Shown piece by piece: positions 26,796 to 36,720 of a stretch of 64,000 bases of DNA. Source of the stretch: Rheinheimera sp. EpRS3 (lineage in GTDB: Bacteria > Pseudomonadota > Gammaproteobacteria > Enterobacterales > Alteromonadaceae); assembly GCF_001513785.1 (NCBI RefSeq), contig NZ_LNQS01000001.1, forward strand, positions 930,001-994,000, read 5' to 3'. The position numbers were made by a program, and so were the translations under genes. Position 1 is the stretch's first letter. Each line of letters opens with the position of its first letter. The notes below the pieces were generated by a model. The model was not told the origin of the DNA and ran no database searches. It saw only the letters and a list, made by a program, of their open reading frames with translations.

Positions 26796-28043
26796 ATGAA
26801 ACCAGTATTGTTTTGTTTAGCCGTGCTACTGATTGGTTGTCAGTCACTTAGTAGCCCTGAATCGGACGCGAAGCAGCAGGTGTCACCCGGCCCAAGGCCG
26901 CTGTATTTGTCAAACGCTTTACCCGATGGCGAGTTAAAGCAGCGTCTGCAGGCGTGTAAAACGCAGCCTTTTTACCGGCATGACTTTTCAATTGGCCATC
27001 GCGGTGCGCCGCTGATGTTTGCTGAACACAGTAAGCAATCGTACCAGGCTGCGATAGATATGGGCGCTGGCATAGTGGAATGCGATGTGGCCTTTACAGC
27101 CGACCAGCAACTGGTATGCCGGCATGCACAATGTGATTTACACCAGACCACCGACATTTTGCTACGGCCGGAACTGGCAGCAAAATGCACTGCGCCTTTT
27201 AGCCCGGCAGAAGCAGCAAGTGGCAAAACAGCCAGTGCTCAGTGTTGTACCAGTGATATTACTGCAGAGGAATTTAGCGGGCTTTGTGCCAAAATGGATG
27301 GCGTAAATGCTCAGGCGCATAATGTTGAAGATTACGTACAGGGTACGCCAGGTTGGCGTACCGATTTATATAGCCAGTGCGCCCAGCCGATGACACATAA
27401 AGAATCGGTAGCACTGTTTAAACAGCACGGTGTAAAGATGACACCTGAGCTAAAACAGCCAGAAGTCACGATGCCGTTTAACGGCCAGTACAGCCAGCAA
27501 CACTATGCGCAGCAACTGGTTGATGAATATAAAGCTGCTGGTGTGGCACCTTCGCAGGTGTACCTGCAATCGTTTAATCTGCAGGATATTTTGTACTGGC
27601 TGGAGCATGAGCCCGAGTTTGGCCGCCAGGCCGTATGGCTGGATGGCCGTTATGAGCAACCGCAGTTTGACCCGATGCAAAGCGACAGTTGGCAACCGTC
27701 GATGGCAGAGCTTAAAGCCAGTGGGCTGAATATTATTGCTCCACCGCTGTGGATGCTGGTGACCGAGCAAAATGGCAACATAGTGCCAACGCCTTATGCC
27801 ATTGCCGCAAAGGCCGCAGGGCTTAAGATTATTGCCTGGAGTCTGGAGCGTTCACCCCCGCTGATACAGGGCGCTGACTGGTATTATAAATCGCTGCCTG
27901 CACTGGCCAGCAACGATGGGGTTATTTTGCAGCTGTTACATGTGTTGGCACAGGATGTCGGTGTTATGGGGGTATTTTCTGACTGGCCGGCTACTACCAC
28001 TTTTTATGCGAATTGTCTGTTAGATAACGTCAACACGCCCTAA
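26796..28043 (+). CDS. glycerophosphodiester phosphodiesterase lipoprotein
   Basis: A 415-residue lipoprotein (signal ending LIGCQS, Cys about 14) with a GDPD TIM barrel. The catalytic HRGAPLMFAEHSKQ (His and Glu) is at about residues 68-81, metal ligands lie in IVECDVAFTADQQLVCRHA, and GVMGVFSDWPA at the C-terminus is the conserved last motif. It hydrolyses glycerophosphodiesters to glycerol 3-phosphate and an alcohol, probably in the periplasm. A Cys-rich insert (QCCTSD, LCAKMDG) at about 148-165 resembles the longer GDPD enzymes. The ATG at 26796 follows GCAGGAG. Confidence 0.88.
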   Translation: MKPVLFCLAVLLIGCQSLSSPESDAKQQVSPGPRPLYLSNALPDGELKQRLQACKTQPFYRHDFSIGHRGAPLMFAEHSKQSYQAAIDMGAGIVECDVAFTADQQLVCRHAQCDLHQTTDILLRPELAAKCTAPFSPAEAASGKTASAQCCTSDITAEEFSGLCAKMDGVNAQAHNVEDYVQGTPGWRTDLYSQCAQPMTHKESVALFKQHGVKMTPELKQPEVTMPFNGQYSQQHYAQQLVDEYKAAGVAPSQVYLQSFNLQDILYWLEHEPEFGRQAVWLDGRYEQPQFDPMQSDSWQPSMAELKASGLNIIAPPLWMLVTEQNGNIVPTPYAIAAKAAGLKIIAWSLERSPPLIQGADWYYKSLPALASNDGVILQLLHVLAQDVGVMGVFSDWPATTTFYANCLLDNVNTP

Positions 28044-28198
28044 TATTTACCTACTTTATCTGTATTGGCTGCATCGCTAAGTGCTTGTGATTATGCTATA
28101 AATTGTGTCCGAATTTATATGGTTTTCGCTCAGGCAGAGTTCAGCTTTATTTTGCTAGAACCATGTCACCGCGTTATAACAGGTAAGCCTGACACGTG

Positions 28199-29503
28199 AT
28201 GATATCTGATATTGCAGCAGTACCTTTATCACCACCGGCAGCGCAGCAACCGTCGCAGGGCGAGCTGGCATTATGCCGGCATTGTGATTTGGTTCAGGTA
28301 ATGCCTGAGTTGGCACCGGGGGAAGAAGCCTGCTGCTCCCGCTGTGGCCTGCATCTGGACGCGCGTCATCCGCAACCGGTATTACGGCCGGTGCTGTATG
28401 CCGGTAGCGCATTATTTATGTTACTGCTGGCCAATTTTTTCCCCTTTGTCAGCATGTTTGCTGCCGGCAACAGCAACGAGATGAGTTTTTTCGATACGTC
28501 CTCGGTATTGTTCTCTGAGCATCATCAATGGCTGGCTATTCTGATCTGGTTGTTAATTCAGGCGGTGCCTGCTACCTGCATGTTGGCGGTGTTGTACTTG
28601 AAATTGGGTATGTTATATTCGCTGCCGGCCCGTACCTGGGTGGCTCGGGTGCTATACATGCTAAAGCCGTGGAGCATGGTCGATATTTTTCTAATGGGGC
28701 TGATTATCAGTTTTGTTAAGCTGGTGGCTGATGCCGATATTTCACTTGGGCCGAGTTTTTGGGCTTTTTGTCTGTTTTGCCTGCTGCATTTACGCACTTT
28801 TCAGGTAATTGACCGGCGCGAGCTGTGGTCGAAAATTGCACCTTGTCCGCCGCCGCAGGTTGCCGCTCATGCCGGCAAAACCGGGCTACAGCAAAATTTA
28901 AAGCTGTGCCAGGTGTGTACCGCTATTATCCCGATTACCCAAACGCATTGCAGCCGTTGCCATACTAAGGTGCGGTTACGCCACCGCAGCAGTGTGCAAA
29001 ACACCTTAGCATTGTTAATCGCAGCGACCTTGCTGTATATACCGGCGAATTTAATGCCGATAATGCGTACTGTGTCTTTTGGTGAAACCATTGATTCTAC
29101 TATTATCAGTGGCCTGATATTAATGTGGCAGGATGGCGCTTACCCGGTCGCCATTATTATACTGATCGCCAGTGTCATAGTGCCGGTAGCTAAAATACTG
29201 ATTATGTTTTGGTTGTGCTATTTAACCCGTTTGCCGTTTTCACGCCGCCAGCGCCATTCCAGCCAGATTTACCGTTTGGTTGACTGGGTAGGACGCTGGT
29301 CTATGGTGGATGTATTGGTTGTCGCCATTATGGCGGCATTGGTACGGTTTGATTTATTAATGAGTGTATATCCCGGTGTCGGGGCTTTAGTGTTTGCTGC
29401 AGTGGTGATCCTGACCATGCTGGCGGCACTGAGTTTTGACCCCAGATTACTATGGGACCCATTGCCCGAACAAGAGGAAGCCCGTTTTGACGCAACAACA
29501 TAG
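28199..29503 (+). CDS. pqiA: PqiA, paraquat-inducible inner-membrane protein
   Basis: A 434-residue polytopic protein with two repeated halves. Each begins with a zinc-ribbon-like Cys motif (LCRHCDLVQ...CCSRCG at about 27-52; LCQVCTAI...CSRCHTK at about 236-260) followed by four membrane segments. Family knowledge: PqiA is the inner-membrane partner of the PqiB MCE needle that carries lipids between membranes. First gene of pqiABC; its last 17 bases overlap pqiB. Confidence 0.93.
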   Translation: MISDIAAVPLSPPAAQQPSQGELALCRHCDLVQVMPELAPGEEACCSRCGLHLDARHPQPVLRPVLYAGSALFMLLLANFFPFVSMFAAGNSNEMSFFDTSSVLFSEHHQWLAILIWLLIQAVPATCMLAVLYLKLGMLYSLPARTWVARVLYMLKPWSMVDIFLMGLIISFVKLVADADISLGPSFWAFCLFCLLHLRTFQVIDRRELWSKIAPCPPPQVAAHAGKTGLQQNLKLCQVCTAIIPITQTHCSRCHTKVRLRHRSSVQNTLALLIAATLLYIPANLMPIMRTVSFGETIDSTIISGLILMWQDGAYPVAIIILIASVIVPVAKILIMFWLCYLTRLPFSRRQRHSSQIYRLVDWVGRWSMVDVLVVAIMAALVRFDLLMSVYPGVGALVFAAVVILTMLAALSFDPRLLWDPLPEQEEARFDATT

Positions 29504-31154
29504 TGCACAGGTAAGCCGGATAAAACAGTGGTCGCCAATCTGGGTAGTGCCAATAGCGGCGGTGCTGATAGGTATCTGGATGTTGTATAACCATTATCAG
29601 CAGCAAGGTGCTTTACTAACCTTATTAACGGCTGACGCTGAAGGTATTGTCGCGGGGAAAACCCAAATCAAAAGCCGCAGTGTCGATGTAGGTCAGGTGG
29701 CGTCGGTTGAGCTTAGCGATGATTTAAAGCAAGTTATCATTAAAGCGCGGATGAAGCCCAATGTTAGCCCGTTGCTAAATACTGGTTCACAGTTTTGGGT
29801 GGTAAAGCCACAGGTTGGCCGCGGCGGCATTACCGGGCTCAATACCCTGTTGTCGGGTGTGTATATAGAGCTGCAACCAGGCGATGCGCAAAAAGAGCAG
29901 CTTGAGTACCCCTTGCTGGATGCGCCACCCATTGCTCCGGCCGATGCACCAGGCGTGCGGGTGGTGTTAAGTACAGCCGACAGCGGTGGCCTTGCCGTTG
30001 GCGATCCGGTGTTATATCGCGGTTATGAGGTTGGCACCGTAGAAGACAGTGAATTTGATCTGGCGCTGCGCCGTACACAATATCAGTTATATATCCGCGC
30101 ACCTTTTGATGTACTGGTATCAGAGAATGTGCGTTTCTGGCTTAGCAGTGGCTTTTCTGTAGATTTGTCGGCTGAAGGCCTACAGGTTGATGTTGGCTCT
30201 GCCACGACCTTGCTCAGTGGCGGCGTCAGCTTTGATTTAATGCAGGGCTGGCCTGCCGGTGGAGCGGTTGAGAATGGCAGCGAATTTCAGCTGTTTCCGA
30301 ATAAACAAAGTATTCAGGAAGGTTTGTACAGTGAATTTGTTGAATATCTGCTATTTTTTGAAGAATCAGTGCGGGGTTTAAAAACCGGAGCACCGGTAGA
30401 ATACCGTGGAGTGCGGGTGGGTACGGTTACCAGCGTGCCATTCTTTTTTTCTATCGACAAACCGTTTGAGGTATCGCTGCAACAGGGTATACCGGTGCTT
30501 ATTCGCATTGAAGCCGGGCGGTTATATGAGAACCTTAGCTTAGCGCAACTGCGTCAGGAGCTGGAGAAGGCGGTACAACAAGGTATGCATGCGACATTAA
30601 AAACCGGCAACCTGTTAACCGGCGCGCTCTATATTGATCTGGATATCAACCAGGATACGGTAATAGATGTTGAGCAACAGGCCATGCAGGCACAGCAACT
30701 GGCGCTAAGCCAGAGTGCTGGTTACCCGATGCTGCCAACTGCCCGTAGCGGCTTAAGTAATATTGAACAAAAAGTCCTGATGGCGCTGGATAAAATTAAT
30801 AATCTGCCGGTTGAACAGTTGCTGGTGCAAAGTGAACAAACTATGCAAAGTACCGAGGTGTTGCTGCAAAACGCCAACAAAATGGTTACTCAGCTTGATG
30901 CGTTGGTGTCCAGCCCTCAGGTGCAACAGTTACCGGCACAGTTGCAGCAAAGCCTGCAGGATCTACAGCAGATGCTGGCCGGGTTAAGTCCGGGGTCAGT
31001 GGCTTACGACAGACTCAATGGCAACCTGCAAACATTAGATCAGGTACTGCGTGAGCTGCAACCGGTATTACATACGTTAAATCAGCAAAGTAATGCTCTG
31101 GTGTTTGAAGCTGATACTCCTACTGATCCTGAACCGAAGAGGGCAAAACAATGA
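29487..31154 (+). CDS. pqiB: PqiB, MCE-domain intermembrane lipid transport protein
   Basis: A 555-residue protein with one N-terminal membrane anchor (about residues 16-36) and three MCE domains (about 40-135, 155-220, 285-385), each recognisable by VVLSTADSGGLAVGDPVLYRG-type strands. A long helical C-terminus (about 440-545, many Leu/Gln heptads) forms the hollow needle that spans the periplasm. The TTG at 29487 is chosen because AGAGGAAG lies before it and TQQHSAQVSR leads directly into the anchor. Length matches E. coli PqiB (546). Confidence 0.93.
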   Translation: MTQQHSAQVSRIKQWSPIWVVPIAAVLIGIWMLYNHYQQQGALLTLLTADAEGIVAGKTQIKSRSVDVGQVASVELSDDLKQVIIKARMKPNVSPLLNTGSQFWVVKPQVGRGGITGLNTLLSGVYIELQPGDAQKEQLEYPLLDAPPIAPADAPGVRVVLSTADSGGLAVGDPVLYRGYEVGTVEDSEFDLALRRTQYQLYIRAPFDVLVSENVRFWLSSGFSVDLSAEGLQVDVGSATTLLSGGVSFDLMQGWPAGGAVENGSEFQLFPNKQSIQEGLYSEFVEYLLFFEESVRGLKTGAPVEYRGVRVGTVTSVPFFFSIDKPFEVSLQQGIPVLIRIEAGRLYENLSLAQLRQELEKAVQQGMHATLKTGNLLTGALYIDLDINQDTVIDVEQQAMQAQQLALSQSAGYPMLPTARSGLSNIEQKVLMALDKINNLPVEQLLVQSEQTMQSTEVLLQNANKMVTQLDALVSSPQVQQLPAQLQQSLQDLQQMLAGLSPGSVAYDRLNGNLQTLDQVLRELQPVLHTLNQQSNALVFEADTPTDPEPKRAKQ

Positions 31155-31696
31155 GGTATATTACAGCGGCGCTGTTTTTACTGTTAACGGGTTGTTCCAG
31201 TCAGCCTGCCAGCAGCTATTATCAGTTGCCCGCGGCGCCGGTAATGGCAGGTAGTGCAGAAGCTGAAGCGAAATCTCTTTATGTTGAGCCGGTGCAGGTA
31301 GCCAGCTACCTCAATGGCCGTGGCCTGGTGCTGCAGCTATCTGACGTTGAAATGATAACAGCACGCCAACACTTGTGGGCAGAGGCGCTGGATCAGCAAT
31401 TGCAGCGTCAGCTGCGCGACAGAATAGTTGCGCAAGCTTCGGGTTATACTGCAGTGCTGCAGGCCCGGCCCGACACCGTGCGTGTTTCTGTGCAGTTGGA
31501 TCAGTTTCATGGCCTGGCTGATGGCCATGCCATTGTCAGTGGCCGCTTTGCGGTCAGTGCCCAGTCAGGCTCACAACCATTTAATATTCGTATCGCGTTA
31601 GCCGATGATGGCTATCCTGCTTTGGTGCAAGCGCTGGGGCAGGCAGTGCAACAGCTTAGCCAACAAATCAGCCGGCAACTTGCTGGAGCAGCATAA
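31151..31696 (+). CDS. pqiC: PqiC, outer-membrane lipoprotein
   Basis: A 181-residue lipoprotein (LLLTGCSSQP, Cys about 15) of the ABC-transport auxiliary/PqiC family. YYQLPAAP after the lipobox and YLNGRGLVLQLSDVEM are conserved. It docks the PqiB needle at the outer membrane. Its ATG overlaps the pqiB stop (ATGA), giving translational coupling. Confidence 0.9.
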   Translation: MRYITAALFLLLTGCSSQPASSYYQLPAAPVMAGSAEAEAKSLYVEPVQVASYLNGRGLVLQLSDVEMITARQHLWAEALDQQLQRQLRDRIVAQASGYTAVLQARPDTVRVSVQLDQFHGLADGHAIVSGRFAVSAQSGSQPFNIRIALADDGYPALVQALGQAVQQLSQQISRQLAGAA

Positions 31697-31749
31697 TTCA
31701 CAGTTGCTTATTACCCTGGCGTGGTAAGCAACTGCTATCAATTGTTTTC

Positions 31750-31781
31750 AGATGGCTAGACATTTGAATGTCTTTACGTGT
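31750..31781 (+). promoter_or_regulatory. MetJ-box-like array upstream of oadGAB
   Basis: Four consecutive 8-mers, AGATGGCT, AGACATTT, GAATGTCT and TTACGTGT, match AGACGTCT at 6, 6, 5 and 5 positions; the middle two form the palindrome AGACATTTGAATGTCT. They lie 190 bases before oadG. The match could reflect MetJ or another ribbon-helix-helix repressor. The rest of the 31697-31971 gap is A+T-rich without a gene. Confidence 0.4.
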
Positions 31782-31971
31782 AGTGTAGTAATGTTATGCA
31801 AATTGTTAGCATAAATAGCAGCTATCACTGAGTTTTATTTAGCGTACTAAAGTTAACTGCGCATAATGCTGGGTCGGCCACAGAAAACCAGGCTGAGCCG
31901 GCAGTGTTCAACTATTCTGACTATACCTGTGTTTTGTCAGCAAGGTGCAGCCAACTGAAGGAGAAACGGCT

Positions 31972-32211
31972 ATGGTCGCAGAATTATTATGGGAAGCCGC
32001 AAGCCTGATGTTAATTGGCATGGTGGCAGTGTTTGCATTCTTATTATTGCTGGTGTTTGTCGTACAGATAATAAGCAGCGTTATGCAGCGTTATTTCCCG
32101 GTAAAACCAACCGATAAAACTGCCAGAGCAGAGAGTGGCAGCAATGGCCCAAGCCCGGCAGTTATTGCCGCTATTTCAGGTGCTATACATCAATATCGCC
32201 AACAACAATAA
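31972..32211 (+). CDS. oadG: oxaloacetate decarboxylase gamma subunit
   Basis: A 79-residue single-pass membrane protein (membrane segment about residues 11-35) that joins and stabilises the alpha and beta subunits of the sodium-pumping oxaloacetate decarboxylase. The tail is basic to polar. The ATG at 31972 is preceded by AAGGAG; an upstream in-frame start would add a nine-residue soluble tail not seen in the family. First gene of oadGAB, 12 bases before oadA. Confidence 0.88.
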   Translation: MVAELLWEAASLMLIGMVAVFAFLLLLVFVVQIISSVMQRYFPVKPTDKTARAESGSNGPSPAVIAAISGAIHQYRQQQ

Positions 32212-32223
32212 GAGGACTCAGGC

Positions 32224-34005
32224 ATGAGCAAGCCATTATTACTTACTGAACTTGTGCTGCGTGACGCGCACCAGTCATTACTGGCAACCCGGTTACGGCT
32301 GGACGATATGCTGCCTATTGCAGCCAAGCTGGATAAAGTGGGCTATTGGTCAATGGAATCCTGGGGCGGCGCTACCTTTGATGCCTGTATCCGTTATCTT
32401 GGTGAAGACCCCTGGCATCGTATCCGCGAATTAAAAAAAGCCATGCCTAATACCAAACAGCAAATGCTGTTGCGTGGGCAAAATTTATTAGGCTACCGCC
32501 ACTATGCTGATGACGTAGTAACAGCCTTTGTTGAACGTGCGCATGAAAATGGTGTTGATGTGTTTCGTATTTTCGACGCCATGAACGACATCCGAAACCT
32601 GCAAACCGCAGTTCAGGCCGCTATTAAAGTGGGGGCTCATGCCCAGGGCACTATCTCTTACACGGTTAGCCCGGTACACACTATTGATATGTGGGTAGAT
32701 ATGGCGCGGCAACTGGAAGACATGGGTTGTCATTCGGTATGCATTAAAGACATGGCCGGTTTGCTTAAACCCTACGAGTGTGAAGAGCTGGTTACCCGAA
32801 TTAAAGAAGCCACCAAAATTCCATTAGCCATGCAATGCCACGCCACTACAGGTTTAAGCACAGCCACTTACCAAAAAGCGATAGACGCTGGCATTGATAT
32901 GCTGGACACCGCGATATCGTCAATGAGTATGACTTATGGTCATAGTGCTACTGAAACCATGGTCGCGATTGTGGAAGGGACCGAGCGCGACACCGGGCTG
33001 AATTTAGAACTGTTGGCTGAGATTGCCGCTTATTTTCGTGATGTGCGGAAAAAATATGCTCAGTTTGAAGGTTCATTAAAAGGCGTGGATGCCCGTATTT
33101 TACTGGCGCAGGTGCCAGGTGGCATGCTAACCAATATGGAAAGCCAGCTAAAAGAGCAGGGCGCACTCGATAAGCTGGATGCCGTGCTAAAAGAAATTCC
33201 CCATGTGCGCGAAGATCTGGGGTTCTTACCGCTGGTTACGCCAACATCACAAATTGTCGGCACCCAGGCGGTGTTAAACGTGCTTACCGGTGAGCGCTAT
33301 AAAAGTATTACCAAAGAAACCGCCGGCGTTTTAAAAGGCGAATATGGCGCTACGCCAGCGCCGATGAATGTAGAGCTGCAGGCACGTGTATTGGCAGGCG
33401 CCAAAGCCATTACCTGCCGTCCGGCTGATTTGCTGCAGCCAGAGCTCGATAAACTGCAGGAAGAACTTAGCAGCCTGGCGAAAAGCGAGAATATCCGTCT
33501 GGCAGATCAACAGATTGATGATGTGCTGACCTATGCGTTATTTCCACAGGTAGGCTTAAAGTTTTTGAAAAACCGTGACAACCCGGCGGCGTTTGAACCG
33601 GCGCCAGAGACTGAAAGTGCTGATAGCAAAAAGCCAGCCAGCAAAGCCAAGACAGTGCAGAGTGGCCCTGCCAGCTACAGCGTGCGGGTTGATGGCAAGG
33701 TATATGAAGTTGAGGTGGCACCAACCGGTGAGCTGAGCTCAGTTAAACCCGTTGTGTCAGAAAATATCCCCGGCAGCGCCTCTGTTACCGGCAGTGCAAC
33801 GTTAAACGCACCACTGGCGGGTAATATCTGGAAAATTGTCACCAAAGTTGGCGCAGAGGTGAAGCGCGGTGATGTGGTGATTATTATGGAAGCAATGAAA
33901 ATGGAAACCGAAGTGCGGGCAGTGTCTGACGGTACTGTAGTCAATATTCATGTTGCGGCCGGTGATGCAGTGAGCACTGGCGATGTGCTGATCAGCTTTG
34001 ACTAA
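32224..34005 (+). CDS. oadA: oxaloacetate decarboxylase alpha subunit (biotin protein)
   Basis: A 593-residue cytoplasmic subunit. The carboxyltransferase barrel (about 1-460) opens with [18 protein letters not shown], containing the metal-binding Asp, and carries CHATTGLS. A Lys/Ala/Ser-rich linker follows. The C-terminal biotinyl domain has the EAMKMETEV motif, with biotin on the Lys at about 558. It moves the carboxyl group of oxaloacetate to biotin; the beta subunit then decarboxylates it and pumps sodium. Confidence 0.97.
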   Translation: MSKPLLLTELVLRDAHQSLLATRLRLDDMLPIAAKLDKVGYWSMESWGGATFDACIRYLGEDPWHRIRELKKAMPNTKQQMLLRGQNLLGYRHYADDVVTAFVERAHENGVDVFRIFDAMNDIRNLQTAVQAAIKVGAHAQGTISYTVSPVHTIDMWVDMARQLEDMGCHSVCIKDMAGLLKPYECEELVTRIKEATKIPLAMQCHATTGLSTATYQKAIDAGIDMLDTAISSMSMTYGHSATETMVAIVEGTERDTGLNLELLAEIAAYFRDVRKKYAQFEGSLKGVDARILLAQVPGGMLTNMESQLKEQGALDKLDAVLKEIPHVREDLGFLPLVTPTSQIVGTQAVLNVLTGERYKSITKETAGVLKGEYGATPAPMNVELQARVLAGAKAITCRPADLLQPELDKLQEELSSLAKSENIRLADQQIDDVLTYALFPQVGLKFLKNRDNPAAFEPAPETESADSKKPASKAKTVQSGPASYSVRVDGKVYEVEVAPTGELSSVKPVVSENIPGSASVTGSATLNAPLAGNIWKIVTKVGAEVKRGDVVIIMEAMKMETEVRAVSDGTVVNIHVAAGDAVSTGDVLISFD

Positions 34006-34024
34006 ACTGAACTGAGGAATTTTC

Positions 34025-35155
34025 ATGGACGCTGTTGCAACCTTAATTGCTTCTACCGGTTTAGTGCATTTTACCGCCGGGCAGGTAGTAATGATGCTGG
34101 TCGGTTTTTTATTACTCTATCTGGCTATTGCGCGGGGCTTTGAACCCCTGTTGCTGTTACCTATTGGCTTTGGCGCTGTACTGACAAATATTCCGCTGGC
34201 CGGTATGGGTGAGCCGGGTGGTTTGCTGTATATGATCTACGAAGTGGGTATTGGCACCGGTATTTTTCCGTTGCTGATTTTTATGGGCGTTGGTGCATTA
34301 ACAGATTTTGGCGCCTTAATTGCTAACCCCAGAATGCTGTTATTAGGTGCGGCAGCGCAGTTTGGTATTTTTGCTACCTTATTAGGTGCTGTTGCGCTAA
34401 ATGCAGTACCAGGTTTGAGTTTTACCATGAAAGAAGCCTCTGCCATTGCCATTATTGGTGGTGCAGATGGCCCTACTGCCATTTTTCTTGCCTCAAGGCT
34501 GGCGCCTGATCTACTTGGCGCCATTGCAGTAGCGGCCTATTCTTATATGGCGCTAGTACCTATTATTCAGCCGCCGATTATGCGGGCTTTAACCACTAAG
34601 GCCGAGCGCAATATCCAGATGGTGCAATTGCGTACTGTCAGTAAGAAAGAAAAGATTATTTTTCCGCTGGCGGTCCTACTGCTGACTATTTTATTGCTGC
34701 CAAGTGCTGCGCCGCTGATTGGTATGTTCTGTCTGGGCAATCTGATGCGTGAATCCGGCGTGGTAGACCGCTTAAGTAAAACAGCCCAAAACGAGCTGAT
34801 TAATATTGTGACCATTTTCCTCGGCCTTGCTGTAGGGTCCAGGCTTAGTGCGGATAAGTTCTTAACGCTGCAAACACTGGGCATTCTGGTGTTGGGCGCG
34901 GTTGCCTTTGCTATAGGCACAGCGTCGGGCGTTATTATGGCAAAGATTATGGCTAAGTTTTCCAAGCAGCCAATTAACCCGTTAATTGGTGCGGCTGGTG
35001 TATCTGCGGTGCCAATGGCAGCGCGGGTGGTAAACAAGGTAGGGTTAGAAGCCAACCCGCACAACTTCTTACTGATGCATGCGATGGGGCCTAATGTGGC
35101 AGGTGTAATAGGCTCTGCCGTTGCAGCTGGTATTTTATTGGCACTGGTTGGTTAG
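34025..35155 (+). CDS. oadB: oxaloacetate decarboxylase beta subunit (sodium pump)
   Basis: A 376-residue polytopic membrane protein with about nine to eleven hydrophobic segments. The sodium-channel motif [19 protein letters not shown] is at about 140-158, and [13 protein letters not shown] is conserved further on. It decarboxylates carboxybiotin and exports sodium. 19 bases after oadA; a strong bidirectional terminator follows. Confidence 0.97.
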   Translation: MDAVATLIASTGLVHFTAGQVVMMLVGFLLLYLAIARGFEPLLLLPIGFGAVLTNIPLAGMGEPGGLLYMIYEVGIGTGIFPLLIFMGVGALTDFGALIANPRMLLLGAAAQFGIFATLLGAVALNAVPGLSFTMKEASAIAIIGGADGPTAIFLASRLAPDLLGAIAVAAYSYMALVPIIQPPIMRALTTKAERNIQMVQLRTVSKKEKIIFPLAVLLLTILLLPSAAPLIGMFCLGNLMRESGVVDRLSKTAQNELINIVTIFLGLAVGSRLSADKFLTLQTLGILVLGAVAFAIGTASGVIMAKIMAKFSKQPINPLIGAAGVSAVPMAARVVNKVGLEANPHNFLLMHAMGPNVAGVIGSAVAAGILLALVG

Positions 35156-35173
35156 GATAGCGCAGATAAAAAA

Positions 35174-35199
35174 AGCCCGGTTTTTGACCGGGCTTTTTT
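35174..35199. terminator. bidirectional terminator between oadB and M23 gene
   Basis: AGCCCGG and CCGGGCT flank a 7-base loop, with T after the stem and A before it, so it can serve both convergent genes. Confidence 0.85.
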
Positions 35200-35225
35200 A
35201 ATGGGGCTTTTTAATGGTTATCAGA

Positions 35226-36572
35226 TTAAGGTGCTGCGGTGGCGTCAGCTGCAGTTTTCGCCAGTAACACCCGCTCTTTAGTCGCCAGCTGTGCAATTAT
35301 TTGCTGTGCTTGCTGGCTGAACAGTTGTTTTTCCTGGCCTTGCAGCGGTGTAGCTTGCGGCAACTTAACTGTTCTGGGGTTACGGTGCACACCAGACACT
35401 AAGAATTCATAATGTAAATGCGCGCCGGTAACGCGGCCAGTGGCACCTAAGCGGCCAATGGCTTCACCTTGACGCACTTTAGCGCCATTCGCGACCAAAC
35501 GCTTGGATAAGTGCAGGTATTTAGTGACGATATTATTCGCATGCTGGATAAATACATAATGGCCGTTCAGTTTATTGTAGGCTGAGGCAATCACCCGGCC
35601 GTCACCTGCTGCCATTATTGGCGTACCTACCGGCGCCACGTAATCTACGCCATTATGGGCGCGTACAGTGCCCAGCACAGGGTGCAGGCGGCGTGGGTTA
35701 AAGTTTGAGCTAACATACTGAAAGCTGACCGGTGCGCGTAAAAACGCCTGGCGCATACTGGCACCATCGGGTTTGTAGTAGTTACCATCGGTATGGCGTA
35801 CGGCCTGATACACATGCCCCTGGTTCTGGAACTGGGCAGCAACAATATTGCCGTTACTGATAAATTCACCATCAACATATTGGGTTTCGTACAGCACACT
35901 GAAGCTGTCGCCACCGCGGATATCCAGACCAAAGTCGATATCCCAGCCGAAAATACCGGCCAGACTCATAATTTGTGCTTCGCTCAGGCCTGCTTCTATG
36001 CCTGCGCTCCAAAAATTGCTACGTATTTCTGCACTGGCAAACTGGCTACGCAGCTCAACTTCTTTTTTCAGCTCTTCTGCAATAAAACTGCCGTCGCTGT
36101 TACGGCTAACACGCAAGGTGGTTAAGTGGTTCAGCGCATAACGCAGTTCCTGTAACTCACCGTTTTCGTTTAAACCAAATTCAAGTTGTTCGCCCGGGAA
36201 CAGCCGGGTCAGGGTTTTTACACTATTGCCCAGTGCCAGAACGTCCAGCATAACCTGTTGGCTGATATTAGCTTTTTTGAACAAAGCTGACAGCGCATCA
36301 CCTTTCTGTACCTGCAGTACCGACCAGTTTAACGACAGATCTTCTTCCGGCAGGGCAGGTAACTCAGAGATAGCTTGCTCAAGGGTTAAATCTTCCGCGC
36401 TTTGCGGAATATCCAGGCTGTAGCGTTTACCTATTTCCAGGCTTTCGCTTTTACTGCCTTTAGACGCAGAGGCTTGTTCTGATGGCAGTAATAAAATAAT
36501 GGATAAGAACACCGAAGTGGCGACAATTAAGACGCGGTGTTGTTTGGGTATTTTGGTTACTAATTGGCGCAT
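35226..36572 (-). CDS. M23 peptidoglycan endopeptidase with LysM-like/OapA region
   Basis: A 448-residue envelope protein with an N-terminal membrane anchor or signal (about 13-32). A LysM-like/OapA segment (VQKGDALSALFKKANI, about 87-150) binds peptidoglycan. The C-terminal M23 domain has both zinc motifs, HNGVDYVAPVGTP (HxxxD, about 307) and HLHYEF (about 389). It cuts peptide cross-links in cell-wall peptidoglycan and resembles MepM. It is divergent from tyrS. Confidence 0.92.
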   Translation of the reverse strand: MRQLVTKIPKQHRVLIVATSVFLSIILLLPSEQASASKGSKSESLEIGKRYSLDIPQSAEDLTLEQAISELPALPEEDLSLNWSVLQVQKGDALSALFKKANISQQVMLDVLALGNSVKTLTRLFPGEQLEFGLNENGELQELRYALNHLTTLRVSRNSDGSFIAEELKKEVELRSQFASAEIRSNFWSAGIEAGLSEAQIMSLAGIFGWDIDFGLDIRGGDSFSVLYETQYVDGEFISNGNIVAAQFQNQGHVYQAVRHTDGNYYKPDGASMRQAFLRAPVSFQYVSSNFNPRRLHPVLGTVRAHNGVDYVAPVGTPIMAAGDGRVIASAYNKLNGHYVFIQHANNIVTKYLHLSKRLVANGAKVRQGEAIGRLGATGRVTGAHLHYEFLVSGVHRNPRTVKLPQATPLQGQEKQLFSQQAQQIIAQLATKERVLLAKTAADATAAP

Positions 36573-36720
36573 AATACTTGTCTTGGCTCAGGAAATGCAC
36601 AAAAACCGAGCATATACGGTTTTTTTGCCTGACACCAGACTTTTGTGCGTTTCCCCAAGGCTGAACATGCTATAGAATGCGGTTTCTTTGCCCAATCAGG
36701 TTAAAAATCAGGAGACTAAA

